From Qipengyuania vesicularis (GTDB lineage Bacteria; Pseudomonadota; Alphaproteobacteria; Sphingomonadales; Sphingomonadaceae): DNA of 64,000 bases. The position numbers were made by a program, and so were the translations under genes. The notes under the pieces are model-generated. The model was not told the DNA's origin. It ran no database searches and saw only the letters and a list, made by a program, of their open reading frames with translations. Location: positions 923,001 to 987,000 of the forward strand of contig NZ_JAIGNJ010000001.1 in assembly GCF_019711415.1 (NCBI RefSeq). The letters run 5' to 3'. Below, piece by piece: positions 46,902 to 57,701 of this stretch. Position 1 is the stretch's first letter. Each line of letters opens with the position of its first letter.

Positions 46902-47337
46902 AGACACGAAACCCTAGCCATCCCCCTAAGAAGCACGCGAGGCACTGAAAGAAATTCGAGATCCAGATCCATTCCGGATATTCTCGCTCGTGGCTCGACA
47001 GAAAGAGCGAAGCCATCGCGATAAGGTATGAGGTGGCCATGCCCGCAACGAGCCAAATGACGATATGACGGAAGGGAGAAAGGCGGTCAGCCAAGAATAT
47101 CATTATCGCGGCGATGGCCATCGGAATGAAGCCAAAAATTGGTGAAACCAGCGCCCAAACGGGGGTCATCGCAATTTCAACCAACACATCGGTAAGACCA
47201 ACTTCGTCAAGTCGAAATTCGAACCGGTTCAACAGCCTAGTTGGCGGCATCGCTAGTCCAAACCCCAACGCATTGCCGATCAACGCGAATAGAAATGCGC
47301 GCGGGGCGCCCGGCCCGCTGTAAGGGCTGTAGCTCAA
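46849..47337 (-). CDS. Membrane protein of unknown function
   Basis: A 162-residue protein with four probable transmembrane helices (about 14-30, 60-80, 90-112, 130-146) and a basic C-terminus ending RGRPAS. I counted 95 G or C in 180 bases over 46921-47100 (53%). Its final codons overlap the end of rppH on the opposite strand for 53 bases. Starts four bases inside the end of the TPR gene region. Function unknown. Confidence 0.6.
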   Translation of the reverse strand: MSYSPYSGPGAPRAFLFALIGNALGFGLAMPPTRLLNRFEFRLDEVGLTDVLVEIAMTPVWALVSPIFGFIPMAIAAIMIFLADRLSPFRHIVIWLVAGMATSYLIAMASLFLSSHEREYPEWIWISNFFQCLACFLGGWLGFRVFKPAPETPREPRGRPAS

Positions 47338-47840
47338 TTCGACTGCGGCGTGGTCGCGTCGGGTACGTTCACTTCGGCCGTTACCACCTGCGCGCGAGCG
47401 CCCGCTGCAATCGAATTGGCAAGGCTGAGCGTTTCAGGGCAGCTGTCGCCGCACAGCGACTGGACCTTGGCGAGATTGAGCCGCGCCTTGTCGAGCGCGC
47501 CCTTTTCGGCCAGCGCCTCGCCCTCGCCCGCAATGGCGGCGAGGTTGCCGGGATCGCGGTCGATCGCTTCACGGTAGTAACGGATGGCCTTGCCCTGCAG
47601 CCCGTCGGACCTTGCGGCCTCGGCAAGCAGGACGAAGACCGGCGTATAGCCCGGATCAACCGCCAATGCGGCCTCGAATGCATCGATCGCGCCCTGCGTG
47701 TCGCCAGCGTTCAACGCCGATTTACCCTCGGCAATCAGAACGCCAGCGCGCGGATCGGGATCGCGTTCCTGCCCGATACTGACGCTCGCAGTCATGGCCA
47801 GGGCCAGGGACAGGGCGGCGGCGGCAGGGGCAAAACGCAT
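47334..47840 (-). CDS. Exported TPR-repeat protein
   Basis: A 168-residue periplasmic protein with a signal peptide (residues 1-22, MTASVSIGQ end). Two TPR repeats are readable (AALAVDPGYTPVFVLLAEAA and YYREAIDRDPGNLAAI). It ends with two cysteines in SLCGDSCPE that could pair. ATG 47840 follows GGAGACGATA, a good site; an in-frame upstream start is rejected. It overlaps the next gene stop by a few bases. Role unknown, likely envelope scaffold. Confidence 0.8.
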   Translation of the reverse strand: MRFAPAAAALSLALAMTASVSIGQERDPDPRAGVLIAEGKSALNAGDTQGAIDAFEAALAVDPGYTPVFVLLAEAARSDGLQGKAIRYYREAIDRDPGNLAAIAGEGEALAEKGALDKARLNLAKVQSLCGDSCPETLSLANSIAAGARAQVVTAEVNVPDATTPQSN

Positions 47841-47901
47841 TATCGTCTCCGTTAGCGATCTTTTCGCGGAAGGCTGCATGGTAGCCATAACGGGAAGGCT
47901 A

Positions 47902-49080
47902 TCACGATCTAGCTGCACGGGCGATGAAAAATCCGTCCGTGCCGTCGTGATACGGCGTCAGGCGAATCCCGTTCCCGCGCGGGCGACCGAGGGGCAGCGA
48001 AATCTCCCGCGATGTGAATGCATTGGCGCGGGAGAGGAAGCTGTCGAACTGCCCAGCGCCCTCCTCGTCCAGCAGCGAGCATGTGACATAGATGAGACGG
48101 CCGCCGGGCTTCACCAGCCTTGCCGCAAGATCGAGCAGCTCCGCCTGCAACGCCGTCAAACGTGCCAGTTCTGACTCGTCGAGCCGCCAGCGCGCCTCCG
48201 GGTTGCGCCGCCAGGTGCCTGTGCCGGAACAGGGCGCATCGACCATCACGGCGCCGGCCTGCCCCTCGAGATCGGCCAGCGCCTCGAATTCGCGCTTGGG
48301 GTCGAGCAGCCGTGTCTCGATGATGGATGCCCCCGCCCGCTCGGCCCGGGGCGCAAGGCGCGAGAGGCGGCCCCGATCGGTGTCGGATGCGATGAGGCGG
48401 CCGAGATTGTCCATCGTCGCGGCCAGTGCCAGCGTCTTGCCGCCACCACCGGCGCATAGATCGACCACTGTCTCGCCGGGCTGCGCATCCACTGCCAGGC
48501 AAGCGAGCTGGGAGCCCGTATCCTGCACCTCGACCTTGCCTTCGCGCCATTCGGCCCATTGCTCGACCTGCGTGCCCGGCTCGAGCCGGAGACCATTCGG
48601 CGCGTCGGTGTTCGCCGCCCCGACTGGAAGGGAAAGCGTAGCGCGGCTGGCCTTGAGTGTGTTGACCCGCAAATCGAGCGGTGCCCGTGACAGGAGCGCG
48701 TCGGCATCCGGTCCCGCGATGTCACTGGCAGCGAGCCGCTCGTTCAGCCACAGCGGTGCTACCCCATCTTCCGCAGGTGTATCGGCATCGCCAATTGGCG
48801 TGGGACCGTAGTTCGACCCGTCGAACAGGGGAGCGATTGCGGGATCGGTCTCCGCCAGTCGTAGCATGGCTGCGCGCCCGCTATCTGGCATCGGACCACA
48901 GGTGCGGATGGCAGAGAAGACGAGCTCGCGGATCGCACGCCGGTCCTTCGATCCGGCGAAACGGTTGTTGCGGAACCACTCGGCAAGGATGCGGTCTGCG
49001 GGAGCGCCTTTGGAGCGCGCTGCCTCGATGATCGCATCAAGCATTTCGATCGAGGTCTGTACGCGGGCAGCGGGGGTCAT
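47902..49080 (-). CDS. RsmB/NOL1-family RNA (cytosine-C5) methyltransferase
   Basis: A 392-residue SAM-dependent methyltransferase. The N-terminal NusB-like region is residues 1-120; the SAM site is VVDLCAGGGGKTLALA; catalytic cysteines are in DAPCSGTGTW and VTCSLLDEEG. The likely product is m5C967 of 16S rRNA or another rRNA/tRNA site; RsmB is the best guess. ATG 49080 at the head. It follows guaB in the same direction by 15 bases. Confidence 0.9.
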   Translation of the reverse strand: MTPAARVQTSIEMLDAIIEAARSKGAPADRILAEWFRNNRFAGSKDRRAIRELVFSAIRTCGPMPDSGRAAMLRLAETDPAIAPLFDGSNYGPTPIGDADTPAEDGVAPLWLNERLAASDIAGPDADALLSRAPLDLRVNTLKASRATLSLPVGAANTDAPNGLRLEPGTQVEQWAEWREGKVEVQDTGSQLACLAVDAQPGETVVDLCAGGGGKTLALAATMDNLGRLIASDTDRGRLSRLAPRAERAGASIIETRLLDPKREFEALADLEGQAGAVMVDAPCSGTGTWRRNPEARWRLDESELARLTALQAELLDLAARLVKPGGRLIYVTCSLLDEEGAGQFDSFLSRANAFTSREISLPLGRPRGNGIRLTPYHDGTDGFFIARAARS

Positions 49081-49095
49081 GCTTCCCCTCTCCGA

Positions 49096-50616
<1,521 letters not shown>

Positions 50617-50635
50617 TTAGCTAGGGGGCGAAGAG

Positions 50636-50959
50636 CTATTTGGCAGCGAAGCAGCCAGCTGGGCTGACTTCCACTGAATGCTTGCGCCTGATGATCTCGA
50701 TTCGATCGCCGATCCGGCATCCGACGAGAAGCCTTCTCGGCGCTTGCAGCTGTCTCGTGTCACCGTTTGAATTACGGATGACAACAATGGCGTTCTGACC
50801 CTCGGAGCCGACTGAATTGCTCAGTGACACAATCGTGGCGGTTTCCTCTGAACTCGGCCCTGCTGTCTGTAACCAGAAGAAACCAGCACTAACCGCCGTC
50901 AGAAAAAGCAGACCAGCCACTAACAAGAAGTCAGCCTTGCGCCGACCCGGCTGAAACAT
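50636..50959 (-). CDS. Small anchored or exported protein of unknown function
   Basis: A 107-residue protein. One strong hydrophobic segment (residues 10-30, LLVAGLLFLTAVSAGFFWL) acts as signal anchor, and the rest is a small basic domain with two cysteines (VGCRIGD and AGCFAAK). Start shares one base with bdhA stop (TGATG). Family unknown. G+C content looks lower than the neighbours. Confidence 0.6.
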   Translation of the reverse strand: MFQPGRRKADFLLVAGLLFLTAVSAGFFWLQTAGPSSEETATIVSLSNSVGSEGQNAIVVIRNSNGDTRQLQAPRRLLVGCRIGDRIEIIRRKHSVEVSPAGCFAAK

Positions 50960-51714
50960 CACTCCGCTGTCCACCCGCCATCGACGCTCCAGTTCGCCCC
51001 GTTCACGTTCTGCGCTTCGTCGCGGCACAGGAAGGCGGCCAGAGCGCCAATTTCCTCTGGCTGGACGAATTTCTTGGTCGCCTGTTTCACCAGCAGCACA
51101 TCGTTGATCACCTGTTCGCGCGTCATGTTGCGCGCTTTCATCGTGTCGGGGATCTGGCCTTCGATAAGTGGGGTCCAAACATAGCCGGGGCTGATGCAGT
51201 TCGCCGTGACGCCGAACTCGGCCAGCTCCAGCGCGATGGTCTTGGTGAAGCCGTCCACGCCATGCTTGGTGGCGTTGTAGGCGCTCTTGAAAGGGCTCGC
51301 GACCTTCGAATGGGCGCTGGCGGTGTTGATGATCCGCCCCCACCCGCGCTTCTTCATACCCGGCACGACGAGCCGAGTGCAGTGAAACACGGCGGAGAGG
51401 TTCAGCGCGACGAGCTTGTCCCACTTCTCGACCGGGAAATCCTCCACCGGGGAGACATGTTGCATGCCGGCGTTGTTGACGAGGATGTCGATATCGCCCG
51501 CCTCGGCCATCATCGCCTCGACCGCAGTCACATCGGTGAGGTCTGCGCCGCTGTGGGTCGCGCCCAGTTCCTCGCACAAGGCTGCAATCTCACCTTCGTT
51601 GCCGAAGCCGTTGAGGACCACTTGCGCGCCCTCTGCCGCGAGCGAACGGGCAATGGCGAGGCCGATGCCGCTGGTCGATCCGGTAACAAGGGCGCGCTTA
51701 CCTTCGAGAAACAT
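50959..51714 (-). CDS. bdhA: 3-hydroxybutyrate dehydrogenase
   Basis: A 251-residue SDR that interconverts 3-hydroxybutyrate and acetoacetate with NAD. TGSTSGIGLAIA is the cofactor loop; VNNAGMQHVSPVEDFP and YNATKHGVDGFTKTIALE (YxxxK) and the HSKVASPFK substrate loop are typical of BdhA. Suggests storage-polymer (PHB) or ketone use. No PHB genes in the window. Confidence 0.9.
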   Translation of the reverse strand: MFLEGKRALVTGSTSGIGLAIARSLAAEGAQVVLNGFGNEGEIAALCEELGATHSGADLTDVTAVEAMMAEAGDIDILVNNAGMQHVSPVEDFPVEKWDKLVALNLSAVFHCTRLVVPGMKKRGWGRIINTASAHSKVASPFKSAYNATKHGVDGFTKTIALELAEFGVTANCISPGYVWTPLIEGQIPDTMKARNMTREQVINDVLLVKQATKKFVQPEEIGALAAFLCRDEAQNVNGANWSVDGGWTAE

Positions 51715-51803
51715 TTGGCTCTCCGAGCGTTTGGATGTCAGTAAGACAGGCCATCGCGCAGCTGGACGTAGCTGTAAAGCGGGGAAGCACGAAGGGGAGA
51801 CAG

Positions 51804-52658
51804 ATGCGGCTTAATCCGTTCAACACCAGCAATATCAATGTGCGTTCGAGCAGCGGGGGCGGCATGCCCGGCGGCCGCGCGGGTGGGCTCGGCTGCGGGA
51901 CGATCATCATCGCCGCGCTGGGCTATTTCGTGTTCGGGCTCGATCCGTTCCAGACCGCCGCTACGGTGGAGAGCGTTCAGCAAGGATCGCAGCAGGCAGG
52001 CCCGGCAAGCACCAACGAGGAAGAGATCTGCAACTCGAGCCAATATGCCAATGAGGCGTGCAATGGCTTGCAGTCACTCAATCAGACATGGGCGCGCGTC
52101 TTCCAGGAACAGGGCCTCGGCGATCGGTTCCAGCAGCCCACGCTCGACCTGTTCAGCGGATCGGTCCGCACTGCCTGCGGAAGCGGCAGCTCGGCCATGG
52201 GTCCGTTCTACTGCCCCGGCGACCAGACCATCTATATCGACACCAGCTTCTATGACCAGTTGGCCCGCATGGCAGGCAACAGCGGCGATTTCGCGCGTTA
52301 CTACGTCCTTGCGCATGAATATGGCCATCACATCCAGACCATTACCGGGATTTCCGGCCAGATCCGCAGCGCGCAGCAGCAGAACCCGCGCTTGGCGAAC
52401 CAGCTCAGCGTACGCATGGAGTTGCAGGCCGATTGCTATGCCGGGGTCTGGGCGGGTCGGAACCGCAATCTGATCGAGCCCGGCGATATCGAGGAGGGCA
52501 TGGAAGCCGCCGCAGCGATCGGCGACGATACGCTGACCAGGGGCCGTGTCTCGTCCGAGAACTTCACCCACGGCACCAGCGCCCAGCGCAGCGAGGCTCT
52601 TCGCGCAGGATTGCGCGGCGACGACCGGGTTTGCGACGAGTATACCGTGCTTCGGTAA
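51804..52658 (+). CDS. YpfJ-family neutral zinc metallopeptidase
   Basis: A 284-residue inner-membrane-anchored zincin. N-terminal basic stretch and one transmembrane helix (about 30-50), then a periplasmic domain with HEYGHHIQ as zinc motif and the Glu ligand/active E in LSVRMELQADCYAGVW. ATG 51804 follows AAGGGGAGACAG. Substrate unknown. The ORF lies opposite the M56 gene across a clear terminator. Confidence 0.9.
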   Translation: MRLNPFNTSNINVRSSSGGGMPGGRAGGLGCGTIIIAALGYFVFGLDPFQTAATVESVQQGSQQAGPASTNEEEICNSSQYANEACNGLQSLNQTWARVFQEQGLGDRFQQPTLDLFSGSVRTACGSGSSAMGPFYCPGDQTIYIDTSFYDQLARMAGNSGDFARYYVLAHEYGHHIQTITGISGQIRSAQQQNPRLANQLSVRMELQADCYAGVWAGRNRNLIEPGDIEEGMEAAAAIGDDTLTRGRVSSENFTHGTSAQRSEALRAGLRGDDRVCDEYTVLR

Positions 52659-52683
52659 TTGCAGGCCGAGCCAGAATCGAAGA

Positions 52684-52719
52684 CGGCCGGCTCCCGAATG
52701 GGGGCCGGCCGCTTTCTTT
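52684..52719. terminator. Rho-independent terminator between convergent genes
   Basis: A 12-base-pair stem (CGGCCGGCTCCC pairs with 52700-52711 with one G-T) with loop GAAT is followed by CTTTCTTT. It lies between the YpfJ stop (52658) and the M56 stop (52738). The tail serves the plus-strand gene; the stem could serve both. Confidence 0.8.
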
Positions 52720-52737
52720 GATCTATGGTGAGCTAGT

Positions 52738-54426
52738 TCACTTCTTGCGCTTCAGCTCTGCGATCTCTGCATCGAGCGAGCGCAACGCCTCTGCCCGTTC
52801 TTCGGCCGAAAGCGATTTCTCCGAAGCGATCGCCGCGCGAGCCTGGGTCATGGCGCGCAGGGCCATCTTCTCGGTGGCAGTCTCGCAGACGAACAGCGTG
52901 GTCTTGCCATTCGCGTCGGTTTCCGACGTTACCGGCGTGAATTCGTCTTTGCACGAAACCACCACCTTGGGCGCATTGGCACTTGCGATGGCACCCGCCT
53001 GCTCTGCTTCGGCCAATGCGAGGCGAATCTCGCGGCGCATCTCGCCGTTCTCGCCAAACTGCTTGCGAAGCTTCTCCATTTCCATGTGCAGCTCGCCGCC
53101 TTCGGCCAGCTGCGCGCGCAATTCGGCCATCTCGGCACGAAGCTCTGCGCGCTCCTCGGCATCGAGTTCGTCCCATTCCTTGCCATTGACGACTACGTGG
53201 CGACGCTTGGACTTGCTGCCATGCTCTCCGGCCAGCTCACGCTCGATCTCGATGATCTCGCGGCGCGCTTCCTCGATTTCGATCTGCGCTTCGGCAATTT
53301 CGCGCTCGACCTCGTCGAATTCGCGGTCGAACTCGGAAGGCTCGGGCGGGGCCGGTGGCGCCGGAGGTGCGGGGACTTCCGCCCAAACGGCAGGCGACGG
53401 AGGCTGCGGCGGCTCGGGCACCTCGCTTGCCGAAACCTCGGCGAAGCAAATCGTTGCGGTGAGCGGCACGGCCAGGAAGGCGCTTGCCAGTGCGCCCCGG
53501 CCCATCAGGCGGCGGCGCGGCGAAATATCGGACATGGATAAACTCCTCAAACGGTGGATTATCGACTTGTCCCCCAGAACTGGACAGGCCATCGGCGCCG
53601 CCAGCGCAGGGCGCGGCGTCAGACCCGGAAGGCGAGCGAAATCGGCAATGATACCGGCATAGGCGGCACGCTCCTCGCGGGGGCGGGCGGCGACGACGCG
53701 GGTATCGCAGAAGGCTTCCTGGTCGCGCCGCAGCGCGTTCCACCCAAGATAGGCCAGCGGATTGAACCAATGGACCGCGAACAGCGGCTGCACGGCCATA
53801 TTGACCAGCAAATCGCCGCCGCGATGGTGGGCCAGCTCGTGCTCGATGGCGAGATCACGCTGCTGGCGTGCACGGCTCGCCATGAAGCCTTCGGGCAGCG
53901 CGATCACGCGGTCGATGACACCGAAGGCCATGGGTCCGGAGATCGCCGGCGTTTCGATAAGGCGGATCGACCCGACATCGCCGACGGGCCGCGCATCTTC
54001 GAGCAGGTCGCGGCGAAGCGCGAAATAGAGCCAGAACCGCCGCACGAGGAAAACCACTGCCCCGCCCAGCCACAAGAGCAGCAATGGCGTCAGGAAGTCG
54101 AACGTCGGCGCAGCCTCGACAAGTACCGTCGGAGCGTTGCTGCCCGGCTCGGCGACAGGCATGACGATGGTCTCGGCCTCGAAGGCAAGGACCGGCTCTG
54201 CAACCTCCTCTGCCGTCGGTGCCAGCGGACGCATCCAGCTAGGAAGGGTGAACGGTGGAATGACGAGGCGTGCCAGCGGCAGGAACCACAGCGCATAGGC
54301 TGCCCCTGCCCCGAAATTTCGTGCGACCGGCCGCCGCAGCAGCATGACCAGCGCGATCAGCGCCCCGGTCCACAATAAGGTGTCGAAGAGGAACCAGTCC
54401 CAATAAGCCCGCAAAAGCTCGGTCAC
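52738..54426 (-). CDS. M56 (BlaR1/MecR1-type) metallopeptidase with coiled-coil C-terminus
   Basis: A 562-residue membrane protein with about four N-terminal helices. The zinc peptidase motif is HELAHHRGGD near residue 193, as in BlaR1 and MecR1, which cleave BlaI-type repressors. After a fifth helix (near 310-330) comes a Pro-rich stretch and then a long charged coiled coil ending KRKK. The usual beta-lactam sensor domain (with STxK) is absent, so the signal differs. Start is GTG in GTGA overlapping blaI. Paired regulator and peptidase likely form a switch. Confidence 0.85.
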   Translation of the reverse strand: MTELLRAYWDWFLFDTLLWTGALIALVMLLRRPVARNFGAGAAYALWFLPLARLVIPPFTLPSWMRPLAPTAEEVAEPVLAFEAETIVMPVAEPGSNAPTVLVEAAPTFDFLTPLLLLWLGGAVVFLVRRFWLYFALRRDLLEDARPVGDVGSIRLIETPAISGPMAFGVIDRVIALPEGFMASRARQQRDLAIEHELAHHRGGDLLVNMAVQPLFAVHWFNPLAYLGWNALRRDQEAFCDTRVVAARPREERAAYAGIIADFARLPGLTPRPALAAPMACPVLGDKSIIHRLRSLSMSDISPRRRLMGRGALASAFLAVPLTATICFAEVSASEVPEPPQPPSPAVWAEVPAPPAPPAPPEPSEFDREFDEVEREIAEAQIEIEEARREIIEIERELAGEHGSKSKRRHVVVNGKEWDELDAEERAELRAEMAELRAQLAEGGELHMEMEKLRKQFGENGEMRREIRLALAEAEQAGAIASANAPKVVVSCKDEFTPVTSETDANGKTTLFVCETATEKMALRAMTQARAAIASEKSLSAEERAEALRSLDAEIAELKRKK

Positions 54427-54812
54427 TTTCGCATCTCCCTCAGCAGCGCCTCGATTTCCTCGAGATCGTCATCCGTTAGCGCCTCGTTCTCGGCCAGATG
54501 GGCGAAAAGCGGCGCCGCGCGCCCGCCGAAAAGGCGATCGACCAGGCGGCGGCTTTCCCCGCCGACATAATCGGATCGTTCGACAAGCGGGTGGTAGAGG
54601 AACTTGCGCCCCTCCGGCTCGGTGCCGACCGCGCCCTTGGAGACGAGGCGGCTGAGGAGTGTCTTCACGGTCGGGATCGACCAGTCGTTTGCGGCACAGA
54701 CGCGGTCGCAGACATCGGCGGCGGACAGCGGGCTCTGGTCCCACAGCGCCTCCATCACGGCGTGTTCGGCTTCACTGATCCGTTCGCCGGGTCCCTGCTT
54801 GCGCTTGGCCAT
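54423..54812 (-). CDS. BlaI/MecI/CopY-family repressor
   Basis: A 129-residue winged-helix repressor. N-terminal helices ISEAEHAVMEALWDQSPLS and the recognition region IPTVKTLLSRLVSKGAVGTE are diagnostic; the C-terminal part is the dimerisation helix. It should bind operators such as the ones just upstream and be inactivated by the M56 peptidase encoded after it. No beta-lactamase gene adjoins. Confidence 0.92.
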   Translation of the reverse strand: MAKRKQGPGERISEAEHAVMEALWDQSPLSAADVCDRVCAANDWSIPTVKTLLSRLVSKGAVGTEPEGRKFLYHPLVERSDYVGGESRRLVDRLFGGRAAPLFAHLAENEALTDDDLEEIEALLREMRK

Positions 54813-54843
54813 TCTCGACTAACTCCCCTCTAGGCGCTTCGTG

Positions 54844-54880
54844 TACGATTACGCCTGTAGCCATGTCGACTACGATTGTA
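54844..54880. promoter_or_regulatory. Candidate BlaI-type operator pair
   Basis: TACGATTGTA at 54871-54880 differs in one base from the TACAnnTGTA consensus of BlaI/CopY repressors; a second TACGATTACG at 54844-54853 shares the TACGATT half. They are 27 bases apart (nearly three turns, on one DNA face) and 32 to 68 bases before the blaI ATG, so autorepression is plausible. Confidence 0.45.
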
Positions 54881-55003
54881 AACATGAAGCGTGCATGAAT
54901 GGATGTTCAGCCTCGCGCGGCTGCTGTGGAAAGCAAGCACGCATCTGCGCAGGCATGGCGGAAATCGATGGACGTCGAGCGCGTTAGGCGTATCTTCTCA
55001 TCC

Positions 55004-55639
55004 ATGACCCTTCGCATGCTCCTGCCCCTCGCCCTTCTCGCCACTCCGCTCGCCGCGCAGGATGAGGCGCCAGTCGAAATTGAAGAGCCCGAGACCACCC
55101 TGGTCGTGATCGAAACGACGATGGGCGACATCACGGTGGCGCTGGAGACCGAACGGGCCCCGATCACTGCCGCCAACTTCCTGCGCTATGCCGATGAAGA
55201 CCGCTTCGACGGCACGATCTTCTACCGTGCCATGCACCTTGATTGGGGCGAGCCGCCCAACGGATTGCTGCAGGGCGGGACGCAAAACAATCCCGACCGC
55301 ATCGTCGATGGGATCGCGCACGAGCCGACCAGTGAAACCGGCCTCAGCCACACCAATGGAGCGCTTTCGATGGCACGTCTCGATCCGGGCACGGCGACGG
55401 GCGATTTCTCGATCATGATCAAGGACCAGACCGGTCTCGACGCCCAACCCGATAGCGATGATCCCAACATGCAGCTTGGCTATGCGGTGTTCGGCTATGT
55501 CGTGGACGGCATGGACGTGGTTCTCGCCATCCACGCAAGTCCGCGCGACCCGGAACTAGGCGAAGGCTGGATGAAGGGTCAGATGCTCGCCGATCCGGTC
55601 GAGATCGTCGACGTGCGCCGGGTCGAAACCGTCCAATAG
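55004..55639 (+). CDS. Periplasmic cyclophilin-type peptidylprolyl isomerase
   Basis: A 211-residue cyclophilin. ATG 55004 starts a signal peptide (residues 1-17, ending TPLAAQ). The isomerase core begins TTMGDITVALETERAPITAANF; FYRAMHL, LLQGGTQNN and LSMARLDPGTATGDFSIMI follow the fold. The arginine and the FxxQ pattern are partly altered compared with PpiA. Assists periplasmic folding. An upstream in-frame extension is rejected. Confidence 0.88.
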   Translation: MTLRMLLPLALLATPLAAQDEAPVEIEEPETTLVVIETTMGDITVALETERAPITAANFLRYADEDRFDGTIFYRAMHLDWGEPPNGLLQGGTQNNPDRIVDGIAHEPTSETGLSHTNGALSMARLDPGTATGDFSIMIKDQTGLDAQPDSDDPNMQLGYAVFGYVVDGMDVVLAIHASPRDPELGEGWMKGQMLADPVEIVDVRRVETVQ

Positions 55640-55745
55640 TGAGGCGGTCGGTGAAAATGGTCCGCGCGGCCATGAACACGCAGCGTTTTCCCGCTATGCC
55701 CTCCGCAAGCAGCTAGACGGGCAGTTGAGGGGCGGGCAAGAGCGA

Positions 55746-57701
55746 GTGGCAATTTCCTATCGTCCAGAGATAGACGGTATGCGCGCGGTCGCGGTGGTAT
55801 CGGTCTTGATCTACCACCTGCGCATGCCCTCGCCCGACAGCTATATCCTGCCGGGCGGGTTCCTGGGCGTGGACGTCTTCTTCGTCCTCTCCGGCTTCCT
55901 CATCACCAGTATCGTCGCCAAGGAGATCGCGGCGAGCGGACGGATCGATTTCAGCGGTTTCTATCTGAGGCGCGCGAGGCGCATCCTGCCGCCGCTCTTC
56001 CTCGTCCTGTTCGCAAGCATTCCGGTTGCCTATGCCGTGCTGCTGCCGAGCGAGATGCAGAGCTTCGCCAACTCGCTGTGGGCGGCGCTTGGCTTCTACA
56101 GCAATTTCTTCTGGTATTTCGAACTCGGCGAGTACGGCTCTCAATCGGGGCTGTTGCAGCCGTTCCTGCACACATGGTCGCTCGCGATCGAGGAGCAGTT
56201 CTACCTCGTCTGGCCGATCCTGCTCTTGCTGCTGATGCGGTTCGCCCGCAATCGGATCGTCCTCGTTACTGTCGGGCTTCTTGTGGCCAGCCTTGCGCTC
56301 GCCCAGCTATCGACCTTCTGGCGCGGCGATTTTTCCTTCTTCTCGACCGCCAGCCGGGCCTGGGAATTGCTCGCAGGCGCAGTCCTTGCGCTTTCGACCA
56401 GGGATTTCCGCGCGATGGCGGACAAGTCCATTCTGCTGCGATACGCCCCGTCGCTCGGCCTTGCTGCAGTCATCGTCTCGATGGTGTTCCTGAAGGTCGA
56501 GAGCCCCTATCACCCGGGCCTCGCGACGATACCGACGATTCTCGGCACTTGCATGATGATTGCATTCGCCAATCCGCGCGATCCGGCGACGCGGCTGATG
56601 GCCGCCGGACCCAGCGTGTGGATCGGCAAGCTCTCCTATTCCCTCTACCTCTGGCATTTCCCGATCTTCGCCTTCGGCCGTCTCTACTTCATCGAGCCGG
56701 CCGACTGGATTGACTGGACAGTCTGGATCGCGCTGACCTTTGCGCTGTCCTGGCTGGGCTACAGGCTGGTCGAGAAGCCCCTGCGCTTCAAGCTGGCGAC
56801 CAAGCCGTTCCTCACCTTGCTGGCCTCGGCAACGGTGCTGGCGATCGCCCTGCCCTTCGGCCTGAAGCAGATCGACATGGACAAGGCCCCAATGGCGGCA
56901 AGGCTTGCCCCGATCTATGGCGCCAACGACTATGATAACCAGCGCCTCGACCGGGAAAGCTGGGAAGTCATCGATGCCGTGCCCGGAGGGACGATCGGCA
57001 AGACCGAGGCGCACAGCCCCTCGCCCAATGAGCTCGGTGGCCTCTGGTTTAGCCCCGATGCGCGGCTCAAAGTGCTGGTGGTCGGCAATTCGCACGGCAA
57101 GGACATGTTCAACGCGCTCTACCTCAACCGCGAGCGCTTCGAGGGCGTGGAGTTTGCCCGTTTCGGCCTCGGCGGGCATTTCGGCGCCGACCAGGTCGCG
57201 CAGCTCGTCGCCAGCCCGAATTACAAGGCGGCAAATGTCATCGCGATCGCTCCGCTGTGGGCAGGCGTCGCCGAGCGGCATCTCGAAGTCATCCGGCAGT
57301 TTCTTGCGGATGGCAAACAGGTGGTACTCATCGACAATACGGCGAAGTTCGACCAGCCGAGCCAGCTTCCCATCCTCGACTACGAAGCGCGACTGACGGG
57401 TGAGATGCCGGACACCGACGAGTTCAATCGTCGCGCCTTCAAGGTTCAGGAAGCGAACGTCGCGCAGGAGAATCGTGAGATCGCCGAGCTTGGCCGCAGG
57501 GCCGGAGTGCCGGTCTACTCGCGTTATCGACTGGTTTGCGATGACGCGCTCGGCAGCTGCAGCCAGCTGACCCCGGCGGGCAAGAAGACGGTCTACGACT
57601 ATGGCCACTGGACCGTCGATGGCGCCCGCCTTTTCGGGGAGCGGGCGGCGGATGCTGGCTGGTTTTCCGAGTTCCTCTCCGCGGGCGATAGCGCGGACTA
57701 G
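55746..57701 (+). CDS. OafA-type acyltransferase with SGNH domain
   Basis: A 651-residue inner-membrane acyltransferase-3 protein. PEIDGMRAVAVVSVLIYHL and FFVLSGFLITS open the ten-helix domain; HTWSLAIEEQFYLVWP is the catalytic His region. A C-terminal SGNH hydrolase-like domain follows with VGNSHGKDM and DYGHWTVDGA. Probably O-acetylates surface sugars. GTG 55746 chosen over TTG 55725. Its stop interlocks with the convergent lipoprotein gene in CTAG. Confidence 0.9.
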   Translation: MAISYRPEIDGMRAVAVVSVLIYHLRMPSPDSYILPGGFLGVDVFFVLSGFLITSIVAKEIAASGRIDFSGFYLRRARRILPPLFLVLFASIPVAYAVLLPSEMQSFANSLWAALGFYSNFFWYFELGEYGSQSGLLQPFLHTWSLAIEEQFYLVWPILLLLLMRFARNRIVLVTVGLLVASLALAQLSTFWRGDFSFFSTASRAWELLAGAVLALSTRDFRAMADKSILLRYAPSLGLAAVIVSMVFLKVESPYHPGLATIPTILGTCMMIAFANPRDPATRLMAAGPSVWIGKLSYSLYLWHFPIFAFGRLYFIEPADWIDWTVWIALTFALSWLGYRLVEKPLRFKLATKPFLTLLASATVLAIALPFGLKQIDMDKAPMAARLAPIYGANDYDNQRLDRESWEVIDAVPGGTIGKTEAHSPSPNELGGLWFSPDARLKVLVVGNSHGKDMFNALYLNRERFEGVEFARFGLGGHFGADQVAQLVASPNYKAANVIAIAPLWAGVAERHLEVIRQFLADGKQVVLIDNTAKFDQPSQLPILDYEARLTGEMPDTDEFNRRAFKVQEANVAQENREIAELGRRAGVPVYSRYRLVCDDALGSCSQLTPAGKKTVYDYGHWTVDGARLFGERAADAGWFSEFLSAGDSAD

